Source: Vavraia culicis subsp. floridensis (lineage: Eukaryota > Microsporidia > Pleistophoridae). Taken from it: 64,000 nucleotides of DNA. The translations under genes and the position numbers were made by a program. Below are positions 8,405 through 18,594 of this stretch, piece after piece. Under the pieces are notes generated by a model. That model worked only from the letters and a program-made list of their open reading frames with translations, searched no databases and had not been told where the DNA came from. Where the stretch lies: NCBI RefSeq assembly GCF_000192795.1, contig NW_007360622.1, positions 32,098 through 96,097 on the forward strand, in the 5' to 3' direction. Positions within the stretch are counted from its first letter, which is position 1. The number at the start of each line of letters is the position of its first letter.

Positions 8405-11050
8405 ATGATAGAAAATGCCGAGATGGATTTATTTGTCAGAGCCGAAGAAAAATTTAGGACTCCGAATGTGAGCGCAAGACAGATATTGAACTCGTGTGTT
8501 GATTACAGCACTGAGAAGAAGTTGAAAAAAACAAAGGAGCTGCAGATACCGTATGATCTAAGAAATTACATTGTAGAGAACGATAAAGCATATGAAAGTG
8601 GAAAAACAAGTGAAGTTAAGTACGGTGTGTTAGAGGACATCAACGTGCTGTATGTTGTGCACGACAATATACTTTATTTGTACAGCTTTCTCTCCAGCTA
8701 CAAAAACATGCTGCCTCTCAATGAGAACGTGCTATTTGTGAGGTGCCTTAAACCGAAACCTGCGATTTTTAAGAAAAAAATTCTGACGATTGTACTCGTG
8801 GTCACACAGACCAAGCTGTTTTTCTTCTGTGTGAAGGAGGGCGAGGACGGCTTCTTTGAGGTGAAGATAGAGCACACCTTCACTGAAACCGTGAAGGATA
8901 TAAAAGTGAACGATGACAGCCGGATATTCGCTATAACTAAGTACGATGTTGTGGAGATAAAGTACGACATGTATGGCTGTACATCTCACAACCCTGACGT
9001 GAACTTTTTTGAGTATTTCATGCCGATTTTTTTCATCAGAAGGAAGATCAGTCCAATCATCGACTTTGATGCAAGGAACAATTTTTTGGTAACATTGACA
9101 AGAAATGAGATTGTGGTTTACACCCTTAAGAAATTCAAAAAGATAAATGTTATTTTGACATGCAGGACGTACCAAAACATAGGAATTGTGGAGGAAGATG
9201 GAACTAACGTGGTGATTAATAACAAACTGATGAACACAAATGTACTGATATGCGCTGTTGCTTGCAACGGTGAGAGAGACTATTACGACTCGACACGGCT
9301 TCTTTTTAGCCGGGGGTGCCCGCTCAATACCAAGGATACGGACAAGTTCGAACTGCGAGGCACCAATTTTGTAGTGCACAGTGGTGATAAGAACGTTTTG
9401 GTGACGCTCAACGATGATCAGCTGTACAACTTTGATAAAAAGAGGGCGGCAGAGAACTACGAGATCTCCGGCAGTGGGAGGCTTTTTTGTGGTAAAAGAA
9501 TGTTTTTGGTTAGCGATACTGTTACCGTGTATGAGCAGCTGAAGGGCCCTGATTACCTGTTAAACTCGAAAAACACTTACAGAGCGGCAAGAAGTTACGG
9601 GCCAATAGTAAATTTGTTCTATCTTCTGATTAAGGCAGAGAACAAAGACACGAGCACATTTGATTATACATTCTCAAAGATTGACAAAGATTTTGTGTAT
9701 CTTGCAGTTGTTCATATAATCCAGCACTTCTACAGGCTGCCAGTTCAAAAGATATACCTGCTTGATCTGGACATTGCTATCAGAAAGTTGCGGAATATCA
9801 GTGAGTATGACGCGTTCGTGAAGAAGGTGATAGGATGCTTGAACTTCGTCAAGATAGCAGTTGATTATCAGTGTAATTATATAATGGATATGTCTGTGCG
9901 CGATCTTCTTCTCAATAAGTGCAGTGAGAAAAGAAAGAAGAGCCTAGAGAGCATCAATCTCCTGCTTCTGAAGAACAAATGTGCCGACTTTTTGTCACTT
10001 AATGATTTATTCTACAACAGTGCTCTGAATATGATTAAGCGGGGCAGTAGAGAAGCATTGGCACGAGCAGTGGATGATTTGCTTAATTGTGATATCGAGC
10101 AAGGTGTTTTTCAGCGTATTCTTGATGCGAAGTACTATTTGGGTGCAATTAAGCTGCTAAGGAAGATGAAACTAAGCTACGAAGAGCGTGTGCAGCTGCT
10201 TTGCAAATCACTGCTGTGTCAGAGTGCGCTTCTTGAGGCGCTAGACGATCCAAGAGAGGATTTTGTGTTTGCCGTTTTTGATGCTTTTTTGAGGAACAAA
10301 TCGAGGTTTAATGACTGTTTGTGCTGTGACGAGAAATGTGAGGACATAAACATAATAAGCTTGTCAAGTCCCTTCCTCGAAAGTTTCCTGAAAGAAAAAT
10401 TCTATGAAAGCGACAACAAGGAAGAGTTTGATTTGTATTGGAAGTTTTTTATTTACAAGAAAAGACAAAGTGAGGGTGTTAAGTGCATTACTACGTTGAT
10501 CGATATCAAACAGCTCACGCTAGAGCAGAAAATAGAGTACCTCACCATTATTTCAGCATTTGACCAGAGCAACAAAACTAAATTGCAGATTGCCAAGCTT
10601 CAGAGCGAGATTGCAAATCGTATGAAGACAACGATGGACATGCTGCTCGATGCACAGACCCTTTTCAACGATTATGCCTACCCGAACGGATATTACGATA
10701 TTGCGCTCAAGCTGCTCGATCTGTGCGACTGTGATAAAGAGGTTATTTTTGATGTCATGCTCAAATATCTGAAGGGCCCTGCCAGCGAAATTGAGGGCAA
10801 GCTGGCCAAGCTACATTTAAAGGGTTCTTGTCACAATATAAGTGTTATTTTGACGATATTCATGAATAAGAAAATTAATGATGAACTGAACGTGTGCAAT
10901 ATGCTCAATAATCTGAGCTACAACAAAGACAAGATAATAGAAACGATACGAAGAGAGTTAAAGTACAATGTTTCACCAGATGTAAAGAAGTATCTAACAA
11001 AATGTGTTAGGAATACGTACGGAATGAATGAGAATGAGATGAATTATTGA
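8405..11050 (+). CDS. NUP170: Nucleoporin of the Nup155/Nup170 family
   Basis: 881 residues. The N-terminal half (about 30-390) is a divergent beta-propeller. Its opening (PYDLRNYIVENDKAYESG, then VKYGVLEDINVLYVVHDNILYLYSF) follows the Nup155 pattern of a short helix followed by MG..P.I...W...DN.LYLW. The segment IIDFDARNNFLVTL with IVVYTL matches the propeller strand typical of the family. The C-terminal half is an alpha-solenoid. Nup155/170 forms part of the inner ring of the nuclear pore and anchors it to the membrane. The family norm is about 1390-1500 residues, so this is strongly shortened. The assignment is by fold pattern and could be another Nup with the same architecture (for example Nup133). 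Confidence 0.6.
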   Translation: MIENAEMDLFVRAEEKFRTPNVSARQILNSCVDYSTEKKLKKTKELQIPYDLRNYIVENDKAYESGKTSEVKYGVLEDINVLYVVHDNILYLYSFLSSYKNMLPLNENVLFVRCLKPKPAIFKKKILTIVLVVTQTKLFFFCVKEGEDGFFEVKIEHTFTETVKDIKVNDDSRIFAITKYDVVEIKYDMYGCTSHNPDVNFFEYFMPIFFIRRKISPIIDFDARNNFLVTLTRNEIVVYTLKKFKKINVILTCRTYQNIGIVEEDGTNVVINNKLMNTNVLICAVACNGERDYYDSTRLLFSRGCPLNTKDTDKFELRGTNFVVHSGDKNVLVTLNDDQLYNFDKKRAAENYEISGSGRLFCGKRMFLVSDTVTVYEQLKGPDYLLNSKNTYRAARSYGPIVNLFYLLIKAENKDTSTFDYTFSKIDKDFVYLAVVHIIQHFYRLPVQKIYLLDLDIAIRKLRNISEYDAFVKKVIGCLNFVKIAVDYQCNYIMDMSVRDLLLNKCSEKRKKSLESINLLLLKNKCADFLSLNDLFYNSALNMIKRGSREALARAVDDLLNCDIEQGVFQRILDAKYYLGAIKLLRKMKLSYEERVQLLCKSLLCQSALLEALDDPREDFVFAVFDAFLRNKSRFNDCLCCDEKCEDINIISLSSPFLESFLKEKFYESDNKEEFDLYWKFFIYKKRQSEGVKCITTLIDIKQLTLEQKIEYLTIISAFDQSNKTKLQIAKLQSEIANRMKTTMDMLLDAQTLFNDYAYPNGYYDIALKLLDLCDCDKEVIFDVMLKYLKGPASEIEGKLAKLHLKGSCHNISVILTIFMNKKINDELNVCNMLNNLSYNKDKIIETIRRELKYNVSPDVKKYLTKCVRNTYGMNENEMNY

Positions 11051-11853
11051 ATTGTCACTTAGGGAGGATGTTTGATGTTGGTAGTGTGAGCGACTATTTA
11101 AAAATAAATGGTGTATGATTAATATTTTGTTAGCAATACCGTTTTTATTGTGCTAGATCCTTGTTATTTCTCTTCTCCATCCGTTGATGTATTTCGTATT
11201 CTCATTATCTTAGACTATAACCTGTCCGATCGTGTTCCTAGACTCTGTTTGCGGAGATATTAAACACCTTAATGAAGCGAAAAGAGACTCTGTGTACGTC
11301 TGGCAGAGAAGGAAACAAATCAAATATTGCCATATGCTTATGTGTGGAGCACCGAATAGCTTTTTTTTGTAGAGCCTTCCCGTTTAATAGGGCAAATATT
11401 AACGGCCTGTCATTTTAACAATGGTGATAATCAGATCGAATCTCTTCGTTCACACCATATTTCAACACCATGCTTGTTTAGTCAAACATTTAGTCTGTGA
11501 AATGGTTGTAAATAATTGTTAGCGTTTCAGGATGGCAACTTAATTGTTGTGAACATGGAAAAGTTTTTATTACAACGCGTTTATTTTTGCACATAAACGC
11601 GCTGTTGATATGCAAATGCGCCTCCATAGCAAGCAGTGTAGCAACAACCTCACCATGTCAATGTTAAATAAAATGTCCTCTCATGGCACAGCTATACCCG
11701 CTAATATTATTTTTACTACAAATCATTCACTTATCTTTACACACCAACAGCATCCAAGCAAACACACATTTACAAAATTACCATTTTCTCACGCAATCAT
11801 CGGGTACAATACCACTCTCAAGCAATGATCAGGTAACAAAGTTGCACTTTATT
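11051..11853. other. Convergent spacer between the nucleoporin gene and TRS31
   Basis: AT-rich with no supported gene. Frames at 11610-12099 are antisense to, or abut, the end of TRS31 and show no features. Confidence 0.5.
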
Positions 11854-12309
11854 CTAAAATTTTATATTTTTTCTATTCTTTATAAGATAATAAACCTGAT
11901 CAGGACTGCTTTTATCCGATCCATCACTCACAAGAACGTCACAATCAAAAAGATTGGCATCGAGACATCCTTCAATCAATCCAGCGATCAAATTGTTGGG
12001 GTTCGGGTTTTTTACTCCGCTCCTGCTCAGCAATGGGTCACTTTCTGTTATTATGTAGTACTCTCTGTCACTTGTCATACTGATTGTTCGTTTGCTTGAA
12101 TAGAGGTTGGAGAGAAGATTCTTAACGTTCTGCAAGAGCATATACAAATCATTTGTTTGCTGTATTTTGTACGTTTCTAGCAGTTTGGGCGCTAACTTGT
12201 AGCCTATATCACGGTAACACGTCTTGATGTCGGCTGAACCTTGTGCTAATAAATGGTGGATGAGCCCGCAGGAAAAGAATTGGACAAAATTTGCTGAGAC
12301 CTTAGACAT
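11854..12309 (-). CDS. TRS31: TRAPP complex subunit, Trs31/TRAPPC5-like (Bet3 family)
   Basis: 151 residues from the ATG that lies just after a CCC; the frame is open upstream only with TTG. It shows the Bet3-fold order of TRAPPC5. First comes a helix pair with FVQFFSCGLIHHL and the ..DIGYKLAPKLLE segment (family: LAELGY.VG.R.LEL). Then comes a strand pair YYIITESDPLLS, then NNLIAGLIEGCLDANLFDCDVLV (family: NCA.F.AGI.EA.L...GFP..V). TRAPP tethers vesicles at the Golgi and activates Rab1/Ypt1. The family is usually 180-280 residues. Trs33 or Trs23 cannot be wholly excluded. Confidence 0.68.
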   Translation of the reverse strand: MSKVSANFVQFFSCGLIHHLLAQGSADIKTCYRDIGYKLAPKLLETYKIQQTNDLYMLLQNVKNLLSNLYSSKRTISMTSDREYYIITESDPLLSRSGVKNPNPNNLIAGLIEGCLDANLFDCDVLVSDGSDKSSPDQVYYLIKNRKNIKF

Positions 12310-12486
12310 AAGGGTCTCGTAAAATGTTTGGATATGAGGAAAATTGGTGCATTCAGCAGATGTTTTGGGTGCAAGAAAAATGAAAAGTTTTGTCGTGAAA
12401 ACGTGTTTTTCACAACACAAGAGCTAAAAGCGAGTTGTTACCGGTAAATAACGTTATTCATAATATACACCAGCTCAGGTAGGCAC

Positions 12487-12557
12487 GCGTGGATGGTTCA
12501 ATGGTAGAATAGTGCCCTTCCAAGGCATTGACCCGGGTTCGATTCCCGGTCTACGCA
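12487..12557 (+). tRNA. tRNA-Gly, anticodon UCC
   Basis: A 71-base cloverleaf. The acceptor arms GCGTGGA and TCTACGC pair over seven positions with one G-T, followed by discriminator A. The D arm holds the A box TGGTTCAATGGTAG. The anticodon loop is CTTCCAA with anticodon TCC between GTGCC/GGCAT arms. The T arm is CCGGGTTCGATTCCCGG. No CCA is encoded and there is no intron. It sits between the 5' end of TRS31 and the 3' end of TOM40, both on the other strand. Confidence 0.96.
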
Positions 12558-12561
12558 CGCG

Positions 12562-12567
12562 TTTTTT
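12562..12567 (+). terminator. RNA polymerase III T-run
   Basis: Six T residues, five bases after the mature 3' end of tRNA-Gly, are a standard Pol III terminator. Confidence 0.7.
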
Positions 12568-12660
12568 GGCTCAATGATTTTCTTCCCTGCACTTTTCGGT
12601 CAGAACATGAACAGCAGCTGCACTCATCTCGCATGTAAAATATGTCTGGAAATTCTTTAT

Positions 12661-13434
12661 TTATATCTCTAACGACAGTCCTAGTCCGCACTCTACCGCA
12701 CCGACATCCTTCATCTCGGCACAAAAACTAAAAATAAAGCAGTCAAGCAATTTTTTCTCGACCATTAGTATGGCATTCATCATCGAATTAACTTCTATCT
12801 TAATGTCCGTGAAGGATGTGCTCAGAAGAATGCCCATCCGGGCACCTATCGAGCTGCTTCCTGCCACAGCTTCCCCTGCGATCGATACAAACTCTGTTAA
12901 TCGCTTGTAAAACGTCAAATTAACCACGTCGTATCTCATGAGAAGCGATAGAACGCTTGATTGCAGATCATACCTCAACATAACAATACTGCCAAGTCTG
13001 TCCCTTAGATTCAATTCTGTTCCGAAGTGCAGATTATTTTTCTTTGTTATAAAACTCATCTTGTAGTTGGCCGTTTTATCCACAAGCATGCCCATATTAA
13101 TTGTCAACGGGAAATTTAATATGATTCCCAGATCTAGAACAGGGTTGTTATGATTCATCACCACCGTGTTCCTCAGAACTACGTTTTTGTGCACATATAC
13201 ACTCTTGATGAGCAGATTTTTATCGGTATCGATCAGTAAATGGGACAAAAAATTTGATGTGGAGTACAAAAGTGCTATGTTGGATGACATGTTGCTGTTT
13301 TCTATGGCAAGTAATGCACCTCTATTTATTGTAAACGATGATCTTATGCCGGTGAATGGCGTACACAGAACATTGTAGGCCTCCTTTGACAACGTTTCTA
13401 TTGATTCAGTAGGCTTTTCCAAATTAAAGGCCAT
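12661..13434 (-). CDS. TOM40: Mitosomal outer-membrane translocase pore Tom40
   Basis: 257 residues, rich in alternating hydrophobic/polar strands of a 19-strand porin-type barrel. The N-terminal SIETLSKEAYNVL plus FTGIRSSFTINRG matches the Tom40 motif (helix with KE, then F.G.R....K). The end, VGAVECGLGLSLEI, is a beta-signal-like last strand. Tom40 is the protein-import channel of the outer membrane of mitochondria or mitosomes. It is shorter than yeast Tom40 (387), having lost the N-terminal extension. CCC precedes the chosen ATG; an upstream TTG in frame is ignored. VDAC would be the alternative, but the N-terminal motif favours Tom40. Confidence 0.7.
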   Translation of the reverse strand: MAFNLEKPTESIETLSKEAYNVLCTPFTGIRSSFTINRGALLAIENSNMSSNIALLYSTSNFLSHLLIDTDKNLLIKSVYVHKNVVLRNTVVMNHNNPVLDLGIILNFPLTINMGMLVDKTANYKMSFITKKNNLHFGTELNLRDRLGSIVMLRYDLQSSVLSLLMRYDVVNLTFYKRLTEFVSIAGEAVAGSSSIGARMGILLSTSFTDIKIEVNSMMNAILMVEKKLLDCFIFSFCAEMKDVGAVECGLGLSLEI

Positions 13435-13803
13435 AGAATACCGTGGGACAAAAATTTTGAGGTCTAAAAATATCCGAGATGACAAATTAAGAATAGTTGC
13501 AGAAAAACGGTGAATTTCTTGATTGTTTATACGATAACATGCTGTTAAAAATGGTGTTTAAGGTTTAACTATGAGTTATTCCTGATAAAAGCACTGCTGT
13601 GATAGTGATCCTACGTGCCATTAGAATTAGTTACTTTGTCCGATCAAGGCACTAAAAGTTACCGAGCCAAAAAATCACTGCATATATCAGCCATCCACCA
13701 AAAATTGCCCAATCACGAATTTGTCCAGGTTCTTGATAAGATGAGTGTACTGCGCAGTAAAACAAATGGACCACACCAGCCATAGAATAATCAAACTTAC
13801 TAT
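13435..13803. other. Spacer upstream of TOM40, downstream of eIF3b
   Basis: Presumed TOM40 promoter (CCC near the ATG) and eIF3b 3' region. I see nothing else. Confidence 0.5.
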
Positions 13804-15486
13804 TTATTTAAGGCTCTCCAAAAACATGGTCCACGCTTTCTTCTTTTCTTCCAACGGCATTTCATTCCTCTTAAAGCAGCTTACATTTAGATCTTTATCA
13901 TCGCCCAACAACATAACATTCTCTCCGTAATTCCTCTTGATATCTCTTTTGGCTTGCTCGTCTAACCGCACAAAATTCAAAAACTGAAATTCCTTTATAT
14001 CGCTAAATATCCTCTTATAGATCAGGCAGCCGTTGCAATCAAACATGTTGATCTGGTTAGCACTAAGAATACTCACAAAGAGACCGCTCTTGGAGAATTC
14101 TACTTTTTCTGCGATCAAATCATGTTCTTTGTACAGGGTTCTTCGGTCATAAAATTTTACTTTCTCGTCGCACCCCACCACGTACAGATGATCAAACAGA
14201 TCGAAGCATTCTACCCCTTCTATCGTGTTAACCATGACAAACACTTTGTTCTTCAATTCATAGTACTGCACAAGTCCATCATCCAACAAAAAGCTTTGAT
14301 CGCTGAATTTCACTTCCTTTATATTTTTGGTCTCGTTGACAGTTACAAAGTCCGAGTAGCTCTCGATAAAATTCTTTTCTCTCTCGCCAATCCTCTTGAT
14401 GACATGAGCATAGCATCGGCTCTTCGTCCAATATATTGTGATCGTGCTCTGTGGATGTCTCCTAGAAATTACCTTACCCGCCCTCTCAAAGTTCAGTTCT
14501 GAATCAATTGCTACAGTATCATGGCTGAATGGAGAAAAATACAGATCTTCATACTCTGCGATTTGTATGTCCTCCTGATCAGACACAATATCTGCACTTG
14601 TGTCTGAGTCCAACCAGTCAGCCAGCACCGAGTTACTTTCGGATTCATTTTCGTTCTTGCCAGAAGGTTCAGACTCTGTACTACTTTCAATTTCGTTTTT
14701 ATCGCTATCCTCTCCGATGTTTTTCTCATCACACTCGGTTTGCTCCGCTATATCGTGCTTAGAGACCCGCTTTTCTTTTTCGACATGCTTCTTGCTGTTT
14801 CTCATTGCTAGACCCTCAGGTCCGTACCCGTGAATCAGATTCTTGTAGGATTCAAGCGAACCCTTATCCAGCTCAACAACCAACTGATCGAGCACAGCAA
14901 TGCCCTGCCCAAATAACGCCCTAGTTACATCCTCGTGCACAGTAAATTGCAGTGTCTTAGTATCATAAATACGTACGAGTCCTTCACCCATTTCCACCAT
15001 AAGATACCTGTCATCGTACGAAAACACCACGTTTCCTTTCGGTAATAAACCGTAAAAAAGCCATTCAGACCCGCTATAAATGCACGAACAATGAACGATA
15101 AACTTTCCGGTGTTTGAGACTGTTATAGGCCCCTTGAACTGCGCCTTCTTAACGAGCTGACCCGTAAAATCGTTGAGAAAAATGTATGACATGTTCTCCG
15201 ACTGCAGCAGAAATAGCTCGTTGTTTAGCGGATCGTATTTTATCTGCTCAAGCTGCACACGATTACCATCCTCGCACTCCAAATCTTTGATGGTGCACAT
15301 TTCGTACGTTTTACGAAGCTGCGACGGCGCGGCATTTTGCTCTTTTAGTTTGTTCACCATGTTTAGCGGTGCCATTACTATGAGGAAGTCGTTTCCCCGT
15401 ATGGTGTTGTCTTCGGTGAGAAATGAGGATATTGTTTTGATATCTGTGTCTTTTGGAACACCAAATATTATCAGGGCGTCCTGCAT
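13804..15486 (-). CDS. PRT1: Translation initiation factor eIF3 subunit b (PRT1-like)
   Basis: 560 residues. A degenerate N-terminal RRM-like part (about 1-65) is followed by a propeller with eIF3b-like strands: IRYLMVEMGEGLVRIYDTKTL-type patterns (about 165-190) and IYWTKSRCYAHVIKRIG (about 345), matching the family's L.W...G.YL.VKV.R. The C-terminal helix EEKKKAWTMFLESLK is also family-like. A strongly acidic, Ser/Glu/Asp-rich insert splits the propeller (about residues 235-310). eIF3b is the scaffold of eIF3 on the 40S subunit. It is shorter than yeast Prt1 (763). The start is an ATG about nine bases after CCC. Confidence 0.7.
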   Translation of the reverse strand: MQDALIIFGVPKDTDIKTISSFLTEDNTIRGNDFLIVMAPLNMVNKLKEQNAAPSQLRKTYEMCTIKDLECEDGNRVQLEQIKYDPLNNELFLLQSENMSYIFLNDFTGQLVKKAQFKGPITVSNTGKFIVHCSCIYSGSEWLFYGLLPKGNVVFSYDDRYLMVEMGEGLVRIYDTKTLQFTVHEDVTRALFGQGIAVLDQLVVELDKGSLESYKNLIHGYGPEGLAMRNSKKHVEKEKRVSKHDIAEQTECDEKNIGEDSDKNEIESSTESEPSGKNENESESNSVLADWLDSDTSADIVSDQEDIQIAEYEDLYFSPFSHDTVAIDSELNFERAGKVISRRHPQSTITIYWTKSRCYAHVIKRIGEREKNFIESYSDFVTVNETKNIKEVKFSDQSFLLDDGLVQYYELKNKVFVMVNTIEGVECFDLFDHLYVVGCDEKVKFYDRRTLYKEHDLIAEKVEFSKSGLFVSILSANQINMFDCNGCLIYKRIFSDIKEFQFLNFVRLDEQAKRDIKRNYGENVMLLGDDKDLNVSCFKRNEMPLEEKKKAWTMFLESLK

Positions 15487-15946
15487 TCTATGGGATACAA
15501 TTTTTCAAAAATGTTATATGCGGCTTGAAATGGAGCATTGCGAACAGATTACCGTGGAAAAACGCTCTAGACCGGAAAGAAACACCTTTCTTGACAAATA
15601 CGGTAGTATTCGGTACTGCCAACGTATTTTGGTCAACAAATTTAAAAATATTTGGTTACTAGGTTCATCTGCTAATATTTATTTGTTTCGCGTCATAAGA
15701 ACAGAATGTTCGTTACTTGACACATATTTTACATCATAAACGCATTCTTTTGAACGCTATAAGCTCTTTTAGTGGTAAAATGCAAAAAAACGTGGTATTG
15801 AAAGTCAAATTTACATATTAACCCAGTTTTTCCATGCAATGCTGCACCACACATTCATGGTATTGCAACTTGCACGTTTTACACGTGCCACCAAATTAAA
15901 GGGGCACCAAAAATTACACCTCCAAAACAAGAACAGCCCAGCAGCG
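15487..15946. other. Divergent promoter region eIF3b / CAP-Gly gene
   Basis: Both genes start at its edges with CCC motifs. No further feature is seen. Confidence 0.5.
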
Positions 15947-17023
15947 ATGAAAATGAATGACAAAATATATTTTCCAGGCAAAGGAGAGGGAACCATCAGA
16001 TATATCGGTAAATTGGATGGCAAGGAAGCAGAATATGTTGGAATAGAATTGCAGGCACCGTTGGGGAAGAATGATGGATGTATCAATGGAATAAGATATT
16101 TTAGTTGCGGGAGAGGGCATGGTCTTTTTACTACTGTGGACAAATTGGAGAACATAATGAAAGATGGGTGTGAACCTGTGCAGGCTAGTGCAATCATGAA
16201 TAAGTATAAGGACATGAGTCTCAGGAATTTAAGCGATGTTGGCAAGACACATATAAATCAAGCCATACCAAAGGATGAGATTAGCAGTGCCGTTAAATTC
16301 AAGGTCGAAGGTTCTGATGTGAAAGCAAAGCACAGGGCACACGATGCACAGAACGGTCTGAACAAAACTGAGGATGGTGCAATTAATGGTAACAGAATGA
16401 ACGCATTCGATGCTGAAAGCGCCAGCAAACAACGTTTTGGCTCGAGTAACGGCCAAGACCCTTTTAAATCTGATAATTATAATGTTAAGAATCTTTCTGC
16501 TATTCTGGAAAAAGCGATTGATGAAAATTCTGGTAATATGAAACAGAATGAGCTTGCCAAGTTGGATTACGAAAAGCTTAAGTTGATTTACCAGACGCAA
16601 AAACTTTACTCGCAATCGCAAATAAGTGATTTGAAATTGCAGGTCAAGAAATTGAAAAAGCGTTGCCTAAAAAATGATAATCCTAGGCTTGTTGAGGAGA
16701 TTAATCGTTTGCACAAAGAAAACTTGACATTGAAAGGCTCTCGGATGAAAAACGTGCGTTCAAGAGAGCAGATAGATGAGTTTATATTGGGAATAACCAA
16801 GGATTGCCTGAAAATGAAGCGCAGCGTTGACGAGGCCCTTGAGCTCCTAAATCGGTGCACACAGAAGAAAATTTCTCTATCAAACGAACATTGTAGCATG
16901 TTTTACCTGACCAAGGATTTACTGTTCGCTATTTTGAATGATGATGAAGAGAAGACAGACTTGTATTTTGGAAAATTCAGAGAGATCCTTAGAAAAAACG
17001 GTATAGAGTGTTCATTAGAGTAG
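15947..17023 (+). CDS. CAP-Gly and coiled-coil microtubule-binding protein
   Basis: 358 residues. The N-terminal CAP-Gly domain (about 1-70) has GEGTIRYIG, YVGIELQAPLGKNDG and GIRYFSC....GLF. The GKNDG motif is the one that binds the C-terminal EEY/F of alpha-tubulin or EB proteins. A charged linker (about 75-170) and a coiled coil (about 175-270: KLKLIYQTQKLYSQSQISDL...) follow, then a helical tail. N-terminal CAP-Gly plus coiled coil is the layout of Bik1/CLIP-170 and of dynactin p150Glued; the sequence does not decide between them. CCC precedes the chosen ATG by nine bases; the open frame upstream contains two other ATGs without the motif. Confidence 0.78.
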   Translation: MKMNDKIYFPGKGEGTIRYIGKLDGKEAEYVGIELQAPLGKNDGCINGIRYFSCGRGHGLFTTVDKLENIMKDGCEPVQASAIMNKYKDMSLRNLSDVGKTHINQAIPKDEISSAVKFKVEGSDVKAKHRAHDAQNGLNKTEDGAINGNRMNAFDAESASKQRFGSSNGQDPFKSDNYNVKNLSAILEKAIDENSGNMKQNELAKLDYEKLKLIYQTQKLYSQSQISDLKLQVKKLKKRCLKNDNPRLVEEINRLHKENLTLKGSRMKNVRSREQIDEFILGITKDCLKMKRSVDEALELLNRCTQKKISLSNEHCSMFYLTKDLLFAILNDDEEKTDLYFGKFREILRKNGIECSLE

Positions 17024-17824
17024 TACACTTGATAAGCGTTATAAATAAACATCTTTATTACATTTGATATGTATTATGGCCTGGGCATACTCATCTTTAC
17101 GGCATATTTCAGCAAATGGCAAAATTTATGTTATTTTTCGATAAACATGCACAGCAACCAAAGTTGATTGCTAAAGAGCGGCTAGATGATCAGAATAAAT
17201 TTGATGCTGTAATTAAATAATTGATAAGTGGTATTAACCACGATTGATACTTCACCATACAATCTAAAACTATAAATAATTTCATGAACAAACTTAGCCA
17301 AATTTATATGTTACTTCAAAAAAAGATGTTCTCTGTATAACATTTGCGCATCGGACGTGATCAATGATCGATTGCCGTCAACATCGTGCGAACGAGATTA
17401 CATCATCAAGAAAGAATTTTTTATATTTTAACGGAGACAATATTGTAAATAATTCCTGTTCAGCCGAATACCATCCATTCGACAAAAATTTTTGCTGAAT
17501 CGAGGATTAATCCACAGATCATCCAAAAACAAGCATCTCATATGCAGAAAATGACTACATAGATCGTATCAAGCATGGCTGCACCGTTCCCATAAAAAAT
17601 AGTTTTCAAAACCGCAATGAGAAGAACGTATTTGTTATATCAAAGTTGCAAAACCGGCAGTTACTGATTAATTAAATCATCGTCAAATAACCACACAATT
17701 ATTATCGATACACTTAGGTTATATGGCATTCTTTTCCATACATGGGAATTGGGTCTCAAAAGTTAATTAAAACAGTAATTACGTATTTTTCCATTTTTGT
17801 ACACAAATTTTACCCATCACAAGG
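17024..17824. other. Spacer between the CAP-Gly gene and PIS1
   Basis: AT-rich, with the PIS1 promoter at the end. A 34-codon ATG frame at 17116-17220 has coding-like composition but no start motif and is not called. Confidence 0.5.
17796..17824 (+). promoter_or_regulatory. AAATTTT + CCC start element of PIS1
   Basis: AAATTTTA runs directly into CCC, eleven bases before the ATG. Confidence 0.45.
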
Positions 17825-18385
17825 ATGAACACAGATGTCCTCTTTAACATTCCAAACCGAATCAGCTACATCCGCATCATCCTCTTGTTTCTGAGCATAT
17901 TCCTCGACAACAATTTTTTTCTGCTTGTTTATTCTATTTCAATATCATTTGATTTAATTGACGGTTCAATTGCACGATACTACAGGCAAACCAGCAGGCT
18001 AGGTGCCTGTCTCGATATGTACACCGATCTCACGAGCACCACCATTATAGTGTGCAAGATATTGGAGAGGGCGCCATCAACAATTCTCATAGTAGCGCTG
18101 TTTGTCGATTTGATCTCGCATTTGATGCTCTTCGCGAATGCGATGGCGGAAAACGTTTCGCACAAAAATCCAAAGCTGAGGTTGCTTAAAATATACTACA
18201 ACATAGTAGTTCTCGTTTCACTGTGTGCCGGAACAGGAGTGTATCATATGTTATTGTACCTAGAAACGTACAGAAACGTGAACGGGAAGGTAACGCTCGT
18301 GTTTTTTGTATTTTTCATTTTGAGATCGTTTTTCAATGTTCTACGTTTTGTTGAAGGAGTGACACGGTTGAGTGACTTGAAATGA
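17825..18385 (+). CDS. PIS1: Phosphatidylinositol synthase (CDP-alcohol phosphatidyltransferase)
   Basis: 186 residues with four to six membrane segments. It has the complete CDP-alcohol phosphotransferase signature D-x2-DG-x2-AR-x8-G-x3-D-x3-D, in DLIDGSIARYY...RLGACLDMYTD. PIS-specific features are the opening IPNRISYIRIILLFLS, the Q.S.LGA.LDM.TD pattern and a downstream LISHLMLFANAM segment (family: LDI.SH..). The enzyme joins CDP-diacylglycerol and myo-inositol in the ER. Length is close to yeast Pis1 (220). Confidence 0.9.
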   Translation: MNTDVLFNIPNRISYIRIILLFLSIFLDNNFFLLVYSISISFDLIDGSIARYYRQTSRLGACLDMYTDLTSTTIIVCKILERAPSTILIVALFVDLISHLMLFANAMAENVSHKNPKLRLLKIYYNIVVLVSLCAGTGVYHMLLYLETYRNVNGKVTLVFFVFFILRSFFNVLRFVEGVTRLSDLK

Positions 18386-18594
18386 TCTGCTAATTCTGAT
18401 TTTGATGTCGAGGTGGTATTGGTGAGTGCAATCTGCGGTAAAAACAAGATTAAACAAATTTTGCAATCATGGCCTGCACCGAAGTACGTGTGCTACCGTT
18501 GACAAGAACTATGAAATAGATTGTTAACAAAGATCACATCAATGTAGCCATATAAACTATTTTAACACGTGTGTTTTAATGATCTGATCCTGCA

